A DNA stretch of 64,000 nucleotides from Bacillota bacterium (GTDB taxonomy: Bacteria > Bacillota > Clostridia > Oscillospirales > Ruminococcaceae). The position numbers and the translations under genes were made by a program. The first letter of the stretch is position 1; the number at the start of each line of letters is the position of its first letter. Below the pieces are notes generated by a model. It was not told the DNA's origin and made no database searches. It saw only the letters and a program-made list of their open reading frames with translations. Of the stretch, positions 22,179-31,106 are shown piece by piece. Location: assembly GCA_023460035.1 (NCBI GenBank), contig JAEWRN010000023.1:1-64000 (forward strand). The letters are read 5' to 3'.

Positions 22179-22906
22179 TAGCGTGCGCCCCCGGTTACCG
22201 GCAGCTCGGCGCCACTGATAAAGCCGGCTTCGTCCGACAGCAAAAAGGCCATCGCGGGCACCACGTCACTGACGCGGGCATTGCGGCCCATGGGGTTTGC
22301 GGCGGCGGAAGCCTGCACTACAAGGTCCGGCGTGTCGGATAAAAATTTTGTCTCCATCATATATGGGGCAACACAATTGACGGTGACCCCGCTGGGTGCT
22401 GCTTCGGTTGCAAGGCTGCGCGCAAGCCCGCGCAGTGCGTTTTTGGCAACGATATAAGCGGTGGTGTTTTTCGGCGGAACCCCAATGATGTAATCGGTGA
22501 GCATAAACAGCACCCGGCCGAATTTTGCCTTCAGCATGCCCGGCAAAAAGGCTTTGCAGATGCGCAGTGCGCTGACAACCTGCACATTGAAATCCAAAAG
22601 GAAACGCTGTTCGTCAAAGTTGCGAAATTTCGTGTTGATGACCCGCAGCGCCGGCAGGTGTATGATGTGGGTGGGGCAGCCGAAGCTGGTTTGCACTTCG
22701 GCTAAAAACGCGTCCAGTGCAGTTTCGCTTGTCAAATCAACGTTATAACGGTGCAGGGCATCTCCGCACAGCGGCACCAGCTCGTCCAGCCGGGCAAGGT
22801 CGCCCGCCCCCTGTGCGATTACGGTGTCGCCGGGTTTAAAAACGCGCCGGATCAATGCGGCGCCAACATCGCTGGTGGCACCGGTAATAAGGTAAGTATA
22901 AGGCAT
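22175..22906 (-). CDS. short-chain dehydrogenase/reductase (FabG-like)
   Basis: 243 residues from ATG at 22906 (TGGGGGCG upstream; an in-frame GTG at 22918 is less likely). YLITGATSDVGAALI is the nucleotide-binding TGxxxGxG motif, and TAYIVAKNALRGLARSLA contains the catalytic Tyr-xxx-Lys; the C-terminus SGAELPVTGGARY is typical of 3-oxoacyl-ACP reductases. It would interconvert 3-keto and 3-hydroxy groups on an acyl carrier or a sugar. It follows the MaoC gene by about 85 bases and overlaps the acyltransferase start by 4. Confidence 0.88.
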   Translation of the reverse strand: MPYTYLITGATSDVGAALIRRVFKPGDTVIAQGAGDLARLDELVPLCGDALHRYNVDLTSETALDAFLAEVQTSFGCPTHIIHLPALRVINTKFRNFDEQRFLLDFNVQVVSALRICKAFLPGMLKAKFGRVLFMLTDYIIGVPPKNTTAYIVAKNALRGLARSLATEAAPSGVTVNCVAPYMMETKFLSDTPDLVVQASAAANPMGRNARVSDVVPAMAFLLSDEAGFISGAELPVTGGARY

Positions 22907-22991
22907 AATCGCCCCCACTTTCTTTGGTAATAATAGGCTTAAAAACAGCGGCCCACCGGCAAAACGCAGGCAGGCCGCCGGGCAAAGCGGT

Positions 22992-23429
22992 TTATTTTAC
23001 GACCCCTGCTTTCAGCGTGCCGCGGCATACACGCTTGCCGTCCTGGTTTGTAATCACGCCGCGAATACGAATTTCAGAAAAGACCTCGTTGACCTCTTCC
23101 ACCGTGCCGGTAACGGTAAGCGTATCGCCAATAAACACCGGCTTTGCAAATTTGCTTTCCACGCTGTGCAACAGGCAGTACTTGCCGGGCAGCAGCACAC
23201 CGGCCAGGGTAGAAAAGAAAGACGCCACCAGCATGCCATAACAAACCCTGCCGGGGTAACCGCGTTCGGCGGCATAGGCTTCCTCTGTGTGGATGGGACT
23301 GACATCGCCCGAAAGCGCGCGAAACTGCTGCATTTTTTCTTCGGTCACTGTAACGGTAAAGCTTTCAGTCAGGCCAATCTTCATGTCGGCCATCGTATAG
23401 TTTTTTACTTCCACCGGGCTATCACTCAC
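22992..23429 (-). CDS. MaoC-like acyl dehydratase / enoyl hydratase
   Basis: 145 residues, GTG at 23429; the ribosome site is weak, and a later ATG (residue 13) is an alternative. The hot-dog fold signature is complete: SGDVSPIHTEEAYA contains the catalytic Asp and His (DxxPxH), followed by VCYGMLVASFFSTLAG and KPVFIGDTLTVTGTVEEV. Such enzymes add or remove water at the 2,3 bond of an acyl-CoA or acyl-ACP. With the neighbouring SDR it could make or use a 3-hydroxyacyl group. A long hairpin separates it from the acp gene upstream. Confidence 0.9.
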   Translation of the reverse strand: MSDSPVEVKNYTMADMKIGLTESFTVTVTEEKMQQFRALSGDVSPIHTEEAYAAERGYPGRVCYGMLVASFFSTLAGVLLPGKYCLLHSVESKFAKPVFIGDTLTVTGTVEEVNEVFSEIRIRGVITNQDGKRVCRGTLKAGVVK

Positions 23430-23445
23430 TGTTCCATAATTTGAT

Positions 23446-23517
23446 AAACGGGGGCCAAACCCGCGTAGTGCTGCGCGTTTGGCCCCCGTTTGCAGCCGGC
23501 CGCAAGCATACGGCTGC
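23446..23517 (-). terminator. double hairpin between acp and maoC, possible attenuator
   Basis: Perfect 15-base arms AAACGGGGGCCAAAC (23446-23460) and GTTTGGCCCCCGTTT (23477-23491), and a smaller one (GCAGCCG 23492-23498 with CGGCTGC 23511-23517). On the minus strand they lie between the acp stop and the maoC start. The U-run is only three bases, so it may terminate partially, giving more FkbH-ACP than downstream enzymes. Confidence 0.6.
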
Positions 23518-23543
23518 CGGTTGATTCAATTTACAGCCAACGT

Positions 23544-23786
23544 TTAGGCGACCATCCGTTTTACAAGGTCCAGCATAGAGCCCACATCCGGCAGGTCTTT
23601 GACGTCCTGCAGCTGAAATTTAATGTTAAAGCGCTTTTCAATCGCGACCAGCAGGTTGATTTGCTCTAAGCTGTCCCAGTCCTCAATGTCGGCGCTGGTC
23701 ATTTCGCGGGTCAATATAATGTCCTCGTCGTCAAATACGGTGCGAAAAATCTCCTGCACGCTGTCGAAAATTTCCTGTTCGGTCAA
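23544..23786 (-). CDS. dedicated acyl carrier protein
   Basis: 80 residues, TTG at 23786 with AGGAGGGG upstream. The phosphopantetheine attachment Ser is S39 in EDWDSLEQINLLVAIEKRF, and the acidic four-helix pattern is normal. It is not the fatty-acid AcpP (whose motif is GADSLDxVEL) but the stand-alone type found beside FkbH-like HAD proteins and modular loci. It starts 15 bases after the fkbH stop and presumably carries the three-carbon unit formed there. A phosphopantetheinyl transferase from elsewhere must activate it. Confidence 0.93.
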   Translation of the reverse strand: MTEQEIFDSVQEIFRTVFDDEDIILTREMTSADIEDWDSLEQINLLVAIEKRFNIKFQLQDVKDLPDVGSMLDLVKRMVA

Positions 23787-23801
23787 AATGAACCCCTCCT
23801 G

Positions 23802-25577
23802 TTATTCCTTTGCAGTTACGGTAATCACGGTATTTTGTGGTGCGTACTGCGCTACCTGCAGCGCAAACACGCTTTCGGTTTCACTTTCGCTGATTTTTTC
23901 AAAGCCCATTGTACCATAGATTTCTTTGGTCAACAAGTTCTTTGCGGTGGGCAAATAGCGGCCAACAATGCGCTTTACGCCCTTTGCGGCACAGCGGCGC
24001 ACAAATTCGTCCATCATTGTGTGTTCCATCTGGCGTTTGAACACGCGGCAGCTCATAATCCAAAGCTCAATGTCGCACTCATCGCCGTGCACATGGCCAA
24101 TCATGGCGGAAACAAGGCCGTTGTCGCCAAATTTATCGGCAAGGCGGCCATACAACGTAACGGCGCTCGCATCGTCAATCAGCGCCTCCACTTCCGGCCC
24201 GGTGTAACGGCGGGTCGTCAGGTTGAACTGGTTGGTCTTGTTGATCAGCTGCGTAATGCGCTCGGCGTGCGGCGGGGTAAACGGGCCAAACTCGCCCTGC
24301 ATTTCAAGGCTTTTCAAATAATCTTCATAGCTGCCAAAGCTCTGCTGCTCGGCGGCACGGGCAAGGTTTTGCCGGTACATTTCGTTGCGCTTTGCATCGT
24401 CTGCCGACAGGGTGGTGGTTTCAAAATACCCGGCGCGGTCAATGGCGGCAATCATTTTTTCAGGCCCGTCAAAGCTGGCCACGGCGACGCTCGGCAATTG
24501 CTGGCGCACAATTTCGCGCTCTGCAGGGTTGTCGTCCACAAAAACAAGACTTTCGGGCAGAATATTGATTTCTTTTGCAATTTCGGCAATACTTTGCGAC
24601 TTGGGCTCCCAGTTCGCTTTAAAGCACAAAAAGTCATCCCGTTTCAGTGGGCTGTCCGCGCGCGTAAAGCCGCTTTCGGCGGCCACAGGCTCGTTTTTGC
24701 TTGCGACGTTCAGCAGGATGCCAAGGTGTTCAAGCTGCTTTAAATACGCCTGAAATTCGTTGTAGGCCATGCCGCCCGGGGTTTCGGTTGAAAGCTCAAT
24801 GCCCTCTGGCCCCACTTCGCCAATGACACCGCCCCACAGGGTGTTGTCAAGGTCCAGCACAAGGCCTTTTTTATTTTTGCCCAGCAGACTTTTGATGATA
24901 TTGGCAATGTTTTGGCACAGATCGGGGATATACTGCATCGACACCGCGTATTTATATAAGTACCATTCCGACTCTGAAAACCAGTTGTCCAGCCCAAAAC
25001 GTGTGGCCAGGTAAGCGAGGTCGTTTAAATAAAAGCCCTCGTTTTCGCTCACATATGTAGTAAGGCGGGCATTCATCTCGTTTATAAAATATACCCCGCC
25101 GCGGGCGTCTACCGCGTCCCGGTTGCCCATTACGCGGTGAGTGGGGGCGTCGAAGCTGTTGATGATCACCGGGCAGCCAAACCGCTTTGCGGCGTTAAAG
25201 GCCGCTTCAAAGCGTGCCCATTCGGCGTTTAGCTTTTCACCGGCAGTTTTGGCGCTGTCGGCGGTGGTGGGCATATTTTTTAAATTTTTACGGCTGGTAT
25301 GTACATATAAAATATCCGGTTTAAAGGCGGCAAGGCTGCCGTCGTCAAAAACCAGGTTTTCATAAAACAACCCGTAGCTGCCTACATAAAACTCCGGCTC
25401 AATGCCGTAATGTAGCAAAAACAGCTCAAGAATGTTTTTAATTTCACCAATCGTGCTGCCGCTTAAAATGGCCACCTTTTTAGGGGTCAAATTTGGGGTT
25501 TTCAGTAGTTCGCGCCGCAGCGAACGCTTCTTTTGCAAGAGCATGGCACCGTCAACAGGGTAGTCAAATAAACTCAA
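23802..25577 (-). CDS. FkbH-like HAD-IIIC family protein
   Basis: 591 residues, TTG at 25577 with GGAGGCG upstream. Three parts: an N-terminal SGNH-like region (~30-220, AILSGSTIGEIKNIL), a HAD-IIIC phosphatase core with nucleophile motif VLDLDNTLWGG near residue 242 and FVDDNPAEREIV later, and a C-terminal GNAT-like region (~430-590). FkbH relatives take 1,3-bisphosphoglycerate and load a glyceryl group on an ACP, dephosphorylating it; that is family knowledge. The ACP partner follows 15 bases on. First gene of the operon; its promoter is at 25,637-25,666. Confidence 0.9.
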   Translation of the reverse strand: MSLFDYPVDGAMLLQKKRSLRRELLKTPNLTPKKVAILSGSTIGEIKNILELFLLHYGIEPEFYVGSYGLFYENLVFDDGSLAAFKPDILYVHTSRKNLKNMPTTADSAKTAGEKLNAEWARFEAAFNAAKRFGCPVIINSFDAPTHRVMGNRDAVDARGGVYFINEMNARLTTYVSENEGFYLNDLAYLATRFGLDNWFSESEWYLYKYAVSMQYIPDLCQNIANIIKSLLGKNKKGLVLDLDNTLWGGVIGEVGPEGIELSTETPGGMAYNEFQAYLKQLEHLGILLNVASKNEPVAAESGFTRADSPLKRDDFLCFKANWEPKSQSIAEIAKEINILPESLVFVDDNPAEREIVRQQLPSVAVASFDGPEKMIAAIDRAGYFETTTLSADDAKRNEMYRQNLARAAEQQSFGSYEDYLKSLEMQGEFGPFTPPHAERITQLINKTNQFNLTTRRYTGPEVEALIDDASAVTLYGRLADKFGDNGLVSAMIGHVHGDECDIELWIMSCRVFKRQMEHTMMDEFVRRCAAKGVKRIVGRYLPTAKNLLTKEIYGTMGFEKISESETESVFALQVAQYAPQNTVITVTAKE

Positions 25578-25636
25578 AGCGGCGCCTCCTTTCCCGTCGG
25601 TTCAAACTTGGCACGCCGCGGCGCACCAGTGCCGTA

Positions 25637-25666
25637 ATTATAGCACAGATAAAAGAAGCTTGTAAA
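25637..25666 (-). promoter_or_regulatory. promoter of the FkbH-ACP operon
   Basis: On the minus strand TTTACA (25666-25661), 18 bases, then a perfect TATAAT (25642-25637). Transcription begins about 55 bases ahead of the fkbH TTG. Confidence 0.75.
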
Positions 25667-25924
25667 CCAAACCCGCCTGTAATAAACGTGTGAAAAGGCT
25701 GTTTTACGGCGTGCCCGCCTTGCTTTTATTTGTGAGAATGTTTATAATCGCAAACGGGCTACCGCGCATGCCGGAAAATTGATGGCCGTACTTTATTTTG
25801 TAACCGCGGGCCAGTAGAAAAACCAAAAGCCTTTGTGTTATACTATAAAAAGTATGGATTCTTTTTCTGTCAACCGGCACTATGCCGTGACAATAGATAC
25901 GCAATATTGAGGGGAGGCACCTTC
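25667..25924. other. intergenic region between divergent fkbH-like and PBP genes
   Basis: Contains the two divergent promoters and otherwise no gene or repeat that I can see. An extended -10 for the PBP gene (TGT, TATACT at 25839-25844) lies in its right half. Confidence 0.5.
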
Positions 25925-28192
25925 TTGAACGAACAAAACCGAAGCCCGGCGCCGCACAAAAAGCCGGCGTCAGCAAAGCCGCAAGGCCGCGCCGACGCAG
26001 CAAAAGCGCCGGGTACCAAAAAAAAGGGTGGTGCGCGAAAAGTCTGGGCCAACATTGGCCGGGCAGTCGTGGTCATTGCCAGCATTGGCATTATGGCGGC
26101 TTCGGTGCTGGCGGTAATGATGAGCCTTTATGTGGTTAAGGTAACGGCGAATGACAGCTCGCTGCTCAGCCTTGAAAACCTGAAGCTCAGCTATTCATCC
26201 ACGATTTACGCCATCAATTCCGATACCGGTGAGTACGAGCCGTATCAGCGGCTGGTCGATAACGCCGACCGTATTTGGGTGGATGGCAACAAAATACCCG
26301 ACAACCTGAAAAATGCTTTTATTGCGGTAGAGGACAAAACGTTTTTGACCAACGACGGCGTCAACTACAAGCGGTCCGTCTCTGCTGCACTGAACCTTGT
26401 GCTCAGCCGGGCCACCGGCGGCAAGATCAAGCTGTATGACACCGAGCAGGGCGCATCGACCATTACCCAGCAGCTGATCAAAAACATCACCGGTGACGAT
26501 GATGTCGACCCGTTGCGCAAGGTGCGTGAAATTTTCCGCGCCATCTCGCTGAACGGCCGGTATTCGAAAGATACCATTTTAGAGGCGTACCTAAACACGG
26601 TAGGCTTTATGGGCAACACCTGCGGCGTGCAGGCCTGCGCTTATAACCTTTACGACAAAGATGTCAGCCAGCTGACACTTGCACAGTGCGCCACGGTGGC
26701 GGCAATCACCAATAACCCCACCCTGTACAACCCGCGTACGAACCCGGATGACAATATCACCCGCCGCAACATGATCCTTGGCATGATGCTGGACCAGGGG
26801 TATATCAGCCAGGCGGACCATGATGCCGCAGTGGCAGAGCCGCTGAACCTTGTGGCGGACAGCGATAAGCAAAACACGGCACAGGTGGGCACCTATAGTT
26901 ACTTTACGGATACTGTCATTGACGAAGTCCTTAATGATTTGGTGTCGCAGGGCGTCTGTGCAGACCGCACTGAGGCCAGCACCCTGCTGTACAACGGCGG
27001 CCTTGCAATTTATTCCACGGTTGATACCAAAGTGCAGTCGGCGATAGAAGATGTGCTGACGCAAGAGCCCGGCAACCTGTTCCCGGACAGAGAAACCGAT
27101 TATACCGACGTCGCGACAGGCGAAACGAAAAAAGAAAACGTGCAGGGCGCGATGATTGTGCTGGATTACAGCGGCGCAGTCAAAGGCGTTGTGGGCGGCC
27201 TTGGCCAAAAGACGACGAACCGCGGGCTGAACCGCGCAGTCGATTCACGCCGTCAGACCGGTTCTACCATGAAGCCGATTGGAGCCTACTCGCTGGGTAT
27301 CGAGTACAATTACATCACTTATTCAGACAGCTTCTTAGACAGCCCTTTTAAACAGATTATGGACGAAGGGAAGCTGCGTGACTGGCCGAACAACTACAGT
27401 AAAACTTATACAGATACCGGGATGCTGGTCGTAGACGCACTTGCAAATTCCATCAACACCGTCGCGGTGCGGGTGGGCAACCTGGTGGGGCCGGACACGA
27501 TGTTCGACTTTATGACCAACACGCTGGGCATCACTACACTGGTAGAAAATGAGGATGGCAGAAGCGATATTGAACTTGGCCCGCTGGTACTGGGCTCTAT
27601 GACCCACGGTGTTTCGCCGGCAGAGATGGCGCATGCCTACATGATGTTTGGCGACGGCGGCACCGTATCGCCGCTGCACTCTTACACAACGGTAGAAAAT
27701 ATCCAGACCGGCGAAGTTTTGCTGGACAATACGCTGCTGCCCACGACCCGTGCCATCAGCGAGGATACTGCCTATATTATGAACCGCCTTCTGCGCAACG
27801 TCATTACTGTGGGTACTGCCCACGCAATTGGCGGCCCGACGGCCGGCAACATGGAGTCAATCGGCAAGACCGGCACGACTTCAGATGACGTCGACCACTG
27901 GTTTATTGGCCTGACCCCGTATTATGTGACGGCAACATGGATGGGCTATGACCAGCCTGTTACGCTACCGTGGAAAAACTACGGCCTGCACCCGCCCACA
28001 CTGGCGTGGAAAGAAGTCATGAACCGCGTGCAGGATGGCTTGGAGGCAAAAGCCTTCCCGACGTCCGACGGGGTTGTTACCGCAGAGTATTGCACCGAGA
28101 GCGGCATGCTGGCAACAGCCAACTGCCCCTCAAAGGCGACCGGCTATTACAAAAAAGATCATCTGCCGGATACTTGCACTGTACACCCATAA
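25925..28192 (+). CDS. class A penicillin-binding protein (PBP1A type)
   Basis: 755 residues. Start is TTG at 25925 behind GAGGGGAGG; an ATG further left in frame (25835) adds no plausible coding sequence. A basic Pro/Ala-rich cytoplasmic tail (1-38) and one membrane helix (~40-65) precede the glycosyltransferase (GT51) domain with the catalytic Glu in VEDKTFLTNDGV (~134) and GASTITQQLIKN. The transpeptidase has SxxK in TGSTMKP (~446), SIN in ANSINTVAVR and KTGTT (~648). The tail (~700-755) has three Cys. It polymerises and crosslinks peptidoglycan. Monocistronic. Confidence 0.95.
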   Translation: MNEQNRSPAPHKKPASAKPQGRADAAKAPGTKKKGGARKVWANIGRAVVVIASIGIMAASVLAVMMSLYVVKVTANDSSLLSLENLKLSYSSTIYAINSDTGEYEPYQRLVDNADRIWVDGNKIPDNLKNAFIAVEDKTFLTNDGVNYKRSVSAALNLVLSRATGGKIKLYDTEQGASTITQQLIKNITGDDDVDPLRKVREIFRAISLNGRYSKDTILEAYLNTVGFMGNTCGVQACAYNLYDKDVSQLTLAQCATVAAITNNPTLYNPRTNPDDNITRRNMILGMMLDQGYISQADHDAAVAEPLNLVADSDKQNTAQVGTYSYFTDTVIDEVLNDLVSQGVCADRTEASTLLYNGGLAIYSTVDTKVQSAIEDVLTQEPGNLFPDRETDYTDVATGETKKENVQGAMIVLDYSGAVKGVVGGLGQKTTNRGLNRAVDSRRQTGSTMKPIGAYSLGIEYNYITYSDSFLDSPFKQIMDEGKLRDWPNNYSKTYTDTGMLVVDALANSINTVAVRVGNLVGPDTMFDFMTNTLGITTLVENEDGRSDIELGPLVLGSMTHGVSPAEMAHAYMMFGDGGTVSPLHSYTTVENIQTGEVLLDNTLLPTTRAISEDTAYIMNRLLRNVITVGTAHAIGGPTAGNMESIGKTGTTSDDVDHWFIGLTPYYVTATWMGYDQPVTLPWKNYGLHPPTLAWKEVMNRVQDGLEAKAFPTSDGVVTAEYCTESGMLATANCPSKATGYYKKDHLPDTCTVHP

Positions 28193-28210
28193 AAAACAAT
28201 AATAACAAAA

Positions 28211-28250
28211 CAAGACCGCTCAAGGCACAGCTTTGGGCGGTTATGTTTTT
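28211..28250 (+). terminator. terminator of the PBP gene
   Basis: ACCGCTCAAGG (28215-28225) pairs with CTTTGGGCGGT (28231-28241), with GT wobbles, followed by TATGTTTTTG. Confidence 0.75.
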
Positions 28251-28411
28251 GTACTGGCTACAACCTGTTCCGTCAAAATATCCTTAGCTGACCGAATGCG
28301 GCAATTTGTTTTGTGCAACAGGGAAAATGTGAAAAAACGGCTTGCCCCAAAAGGGCAAAAGTGTTATAGTATCACTTGAATATACAAATGTTGTTGAAAG
28401 GCGGACAGGAA

Positions 28412-28846
28412 GTGGAGAAGAAATATCTGATCGTCGACCAGGCAATTTTGCCCGAGGTATTTTCAAAAGTGCTGCGCGCCAAAGAACTTTTGGCAAGCGG
28501 TGCGGCAAAAAATGTTTCGGCAGCGGCAAAAATGGTCGATCTCTCCCGCAGTGCGTTTTACAAGTACAAAGACAGTGTTTTTGATTTTGAAAACGCAAAG
28601 TCGATTGTCACGGTCAAAGCGGTACTGCTGGATGAAACCGGCGCACTGCAGGCGCTGCTCAGCGAGCTTTCGGCTTCCGGCGCCAGCATTGTCACCATCA
28701 ATCAATCTGCGCCTGAAAATGGCACGGCAGTGGTATCGGTGACGCTGCGCACCGATTCGATGCCGATGCCGATTGATGATGTGTTGCTGTCAATTCAAAA
28801 CCAGCGCACGGTGGTCAGCGTACGGCGCACGGTAAAAGAAATGTGA
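28412..28846 (+). CDS. ACT-domain protein (UPF0735/PheB type)
   Basis: 144 residues. GTG at 28412 is chosen since relatives begin just before KKYLIVDQAILPEVF; an ATG at 28376 lies too far upstream. The first 65 residues hold a helix-turn-helix-like part (AAKMVDLSRSAFYKYKDSVFDF), and an ACT domain follows (VKAVLLDETGALQALLSELSASGASIVTINQ). ACT domains bind amino acids. It precedes hom, thrB and lysC, the usual order in Clostridia, so it is likely a regulator or sensor of that pathway. A 28,855-28,896 hairpin separates it from hom. Confidence 0.9.
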   Translation: MEKKYLIVDQAILPEVFSKVLRAKELLASGAAKNVSAAAKMVDLSRSAFYKYKDSVFDFENAKSIVTVKAVLLDETGALQALLSELSASGASIVTINQSAPENGTAVVSVTLRTDSMPMPIDDVLLSIQNQRTVVSVRRTVKEM

Positions 28847-28854
28847 ATGCGAAG

Positions 28855-28896
28855 GGCTTTGCATCACGGCGTATGGTTGCGCCGCGGTGCAAAGCC
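28855..28896 (+). terminator. hairpin between the ACT gene and hom
   Basis: GGCTTTGCATCACGGCG pairs with CGCCGCGGTGCAAAGCC, followed by only a short T-run (TACTTTTAG). It may attenuate or process the transcript. Confidence 0.55.
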
Positions 28897-28930
28897 GTAC
28901 TTTTAGCAACCAAGAGAAAAGGGTGGTTTT

Positions 28931-30160
28931 TTGATTAACGTAGCAATTTTGGGGTTTGGCACGGTGGGCAGCGGTGTTTATGAGGTGCTCAAAAACAATG
29001 CGGCCAATATTGCCCGCAGGGCGGGGCAGCCGGTCGAAGTGAAGTACATTCTGGACATCCGCGATTTTTCAGCCCGGCCGGATGCCGCACTGTTTGTCAA
29101 CCAAATCGAACCGATTTTAAAAGATGACGAAGTCAGCACAGTTGTCGAGACCATCGGCGGCACGAAGCCCGCCTATTTTTATGTCAAAGCAGCGCTGGAA
29201 GCGGGCAAAAACGTGTGTACCTCCAACAAAGAGCTGGTTGCAACCCATGGGGCCGAGCTGCTGGCGCTTGCTGTGCGCAAAGGGGTCTGCTTTTTGTTTG
29301 AAGCCTCGGTGGGCGGCGGTACGCCGGTCATCACCCCCATTCACCAGTGCCTTACCGCTAATACCATCAGCGAGGTATTTGGCATTGTTAACGGCACCAC
29401 CAACTTTATGCTGACCAAAATGGAGCAGGAGGGCATGAGCTTCGAAGAAGCGCTCAAGGTCGCACAGGGCCTTGGCTATGCCGAGACAATCGACCCTTCG
29501 GCTGATGTGGACGGTATTGACGCCTGCCGCAAAATTGCCATTCTGGCATCCATGATTTTTGGCAGCGAGGTGCATCCCGAAAATATCCCCACCAGCGGTA
29601 TCCGCGGTATCACGATTGACGATATTTACTTTACTAAAAAAATGAAGCTGGCCGTCAAGCTGATTGCCTATGCAAAAAAGGACGAAAAGACTGGTTTTTC
29701 GTGCGGGGTAGAAGCCATGGTGCTGCCGGCAGAAAGCATGATGGCGGATGTGGCCGATGTGTATAACGCGGTGATGATTCGCGGTGATTTGCTGGGTGAC
29801 GTGCTGTTTTACGGCAAGGGCGCGGGGAAACTGGCTACGGCAAGCGCCGTAATTGCGGACATTGTAGACGCCGCAAAAGCTGGCCCCGCGGTACACGATT
29901 CGCTGTTTTGGCAGCCCACCCCGGCGCTGAAAGAACAAATTGTGAACCGCAACCAATACACGTATTATGTGCGGGTCAACAACGAGGACACCGAAACCCT
30001 GCGTGAAGATTTGGACGGGGTGGTGCTGACACTGCAAAAGCACAATCAGACTGCGGTGCTGACGACCCCCATGACCGAAAAAGAAATGAAAAAACGCAAA
30101 GAAAAGCTGGAGAAGGACGGCATCCATGTGGCGCTTTGCCTGAAGATGCTGGAAGTATAA
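28931..30160 (+). CDS. hom: homoserine dehydrogenase
   Basis: 409 residues, TTG at 28931 behind AAAAGGGTGG. VAILGFGTVGSG is the NAD(P)-binding motif, CTSNKELVA the substrate-binding segment, and GTTNFMLTKMEQEG the active-site signature; the last ~70 residues are an ACT domain (TYYVRVNNEDTE) for feedback inhibition by threonine. It reduces aspartate semialdehyde to homoserine. The thrB start follows two bases after its stop. Confidence 0.96.
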   Translation: MINVAILGFGTVGSGVYEVLKNNAANIARRAGQPVEVKYILDIRDFSARPDAALFVNQIEPILKDDEVSTVVETIGGTKPAYFYVKAALEAGKNVCTSNKELVATHGAELLALAVRKGVCFLFEASVGGGTPVITPIHQCLTANTISEVFGIVNGTTNFMLTKMEQEGMSFEEALKVAQGLGYAETIDPSADVDGIDACRKIAILASMIFGSEVHPENIPTSGIRGITIDDIYFTKKMKLAVKLIAYAKKDEKTGFSCGVEAMVLPAESMMADVADVYNAVMIRGDLLGDVLFYGKGAGKLATASAVIADIVDAAKAGPAVHDSLFWQPTPALKEQIVNRNQYTYYVRVNNEDTETLREDLDGVVLTLQKHNQTAVLTTPMTEKEMKKRKEKLEKDGIHVALCLKMLEV

Positions 30161-30162
30161 AA

Positions 30163-31056
30163 ATGGAAAACAAAGTAACGGTAAAAGCACCGGCGTCCAT
30201 TGCCAACCTGGGCAGTGGGTTTGACACGATGGGCATTGCGCTCTCGCTGTTCAACACGGTAGAAATGCAGGAGTGGGACAGCATTACAGTGCGCACGACC
30301 GATGGCACTGTGCCGGTGCAGGGTGAACAGAATTTAATCTACGAAACCGTAAAAGCGGTGTATGACGAATGTGGGCGCAGCCTGCCGGGCCTTGCGCTGG
30401 TGCAAACCAGCCCCATCCCGCAGGCGCGCGGGCTTGGCAGCAGCAGTGCCTGTATTGCAGCGGGCATTGTGGGGGCAAACCGGCTGCTGGGCCAGCCCAT
30501 GACTGAAAACGAGCAGGTGGCGTTTGCCGCAAAGCTGGAAGGCCACCCCGATAACGTTGCCCCGGCAATGCTGGGCGGGTTTGTCACCAGCGTGATGGAG
30601 AACGGCAAGGTTTATACGGTAAAAAAGCGGGTCAGCGACGCGCTGCACTTTTTTGCCTTTGTGCCGGATTTTGAACTGTTGACCGAAAAGGCGCGCGCCG
30701 CCCTGCCCAATACCGTGTCCCGTGCGGATGCGGTATATAATGTGTCCCGCGCGGCGTTGATGGCAGCGGCGTTTTGCGAGGGCAAGCCGGAGCTGTTTGC
30801 CATTGGTGCGCAGGATAAGCTGCACCAGCCCTACCGTTTGCCGCTGATCCCCGGGGCAAAGCGCATTTTTGAGCTTGCGCCGCAGCTTGGGGCAAGGGCT
30901 GTATTTATTGGGGGCGCCGGCCCCACCATTGTTGCGGTGTGTGACGCGGCAAACCTTGCCTTTGCCCCGCGCGCAATTCTTGCGCTGCAAGAGGATGAAG
31001 CGACAAACCGGTTTTCGCTGCAAACGCTTACCGCGCACAACGAAAGTATGTTTTAA
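30163..31056 (+). CDS. thrB: homoserine kinase
   Basis: 297 residues from ATG at 30163, two bases after the hom stop. GHMP-kinase family: KAPASIANLGSGFDTMGIAL at the start, the ATP-binding loop PQARGLGSSSACIAAG near residue 85, and GGAGPTIVAV near the C-terminus. It phosphorylates homoserine on the way to threonine. No threonine synthase gene lies in the window. Confidence 0.96.
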   Translation: MENKVTVKAPASIANLGSGFDTMGIALSLFNTVEMQEWDSITVRTTDGTVPVQGEQNLIYETVKAVYDECGRSLPGLALVQTSPIPQARGLGSSSACIAAGIVGANRLLGQPMTENEQVAFAAKLEGHPDNVAPAMLGGFVTSVMENGKVYTVKKRVSDALHFFAFVPDFELLTEKARAALPNTVSRADAVYNVSRAALMAAAFCEGKPELFAIGAQDKLHQPYRLPLIPGAKRIFELAPQLGARAVFIGGAGPTIVAVCDAANLAFAPRAILALQEDEATNRFSLQTLTAHNESMF

Positions 31057-31106
31057 ACGGGGCTCGCCTGTGTCGGGTTTGATTTATTGTTTGTGGGAGG
31101 CAATCT

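Noticed and set aside
23835..24743. A 302-residue plus-strand frame opposite the FkbH-like gene.
   Set aside because: Antisense to clear HAD motifs, with no start context or domain.
29117..30190. A 357-residue minus-strand frame opposite hom.
   Set aside because: The composition is the reverse complement of the hom codons, with no motif or ribosome site.
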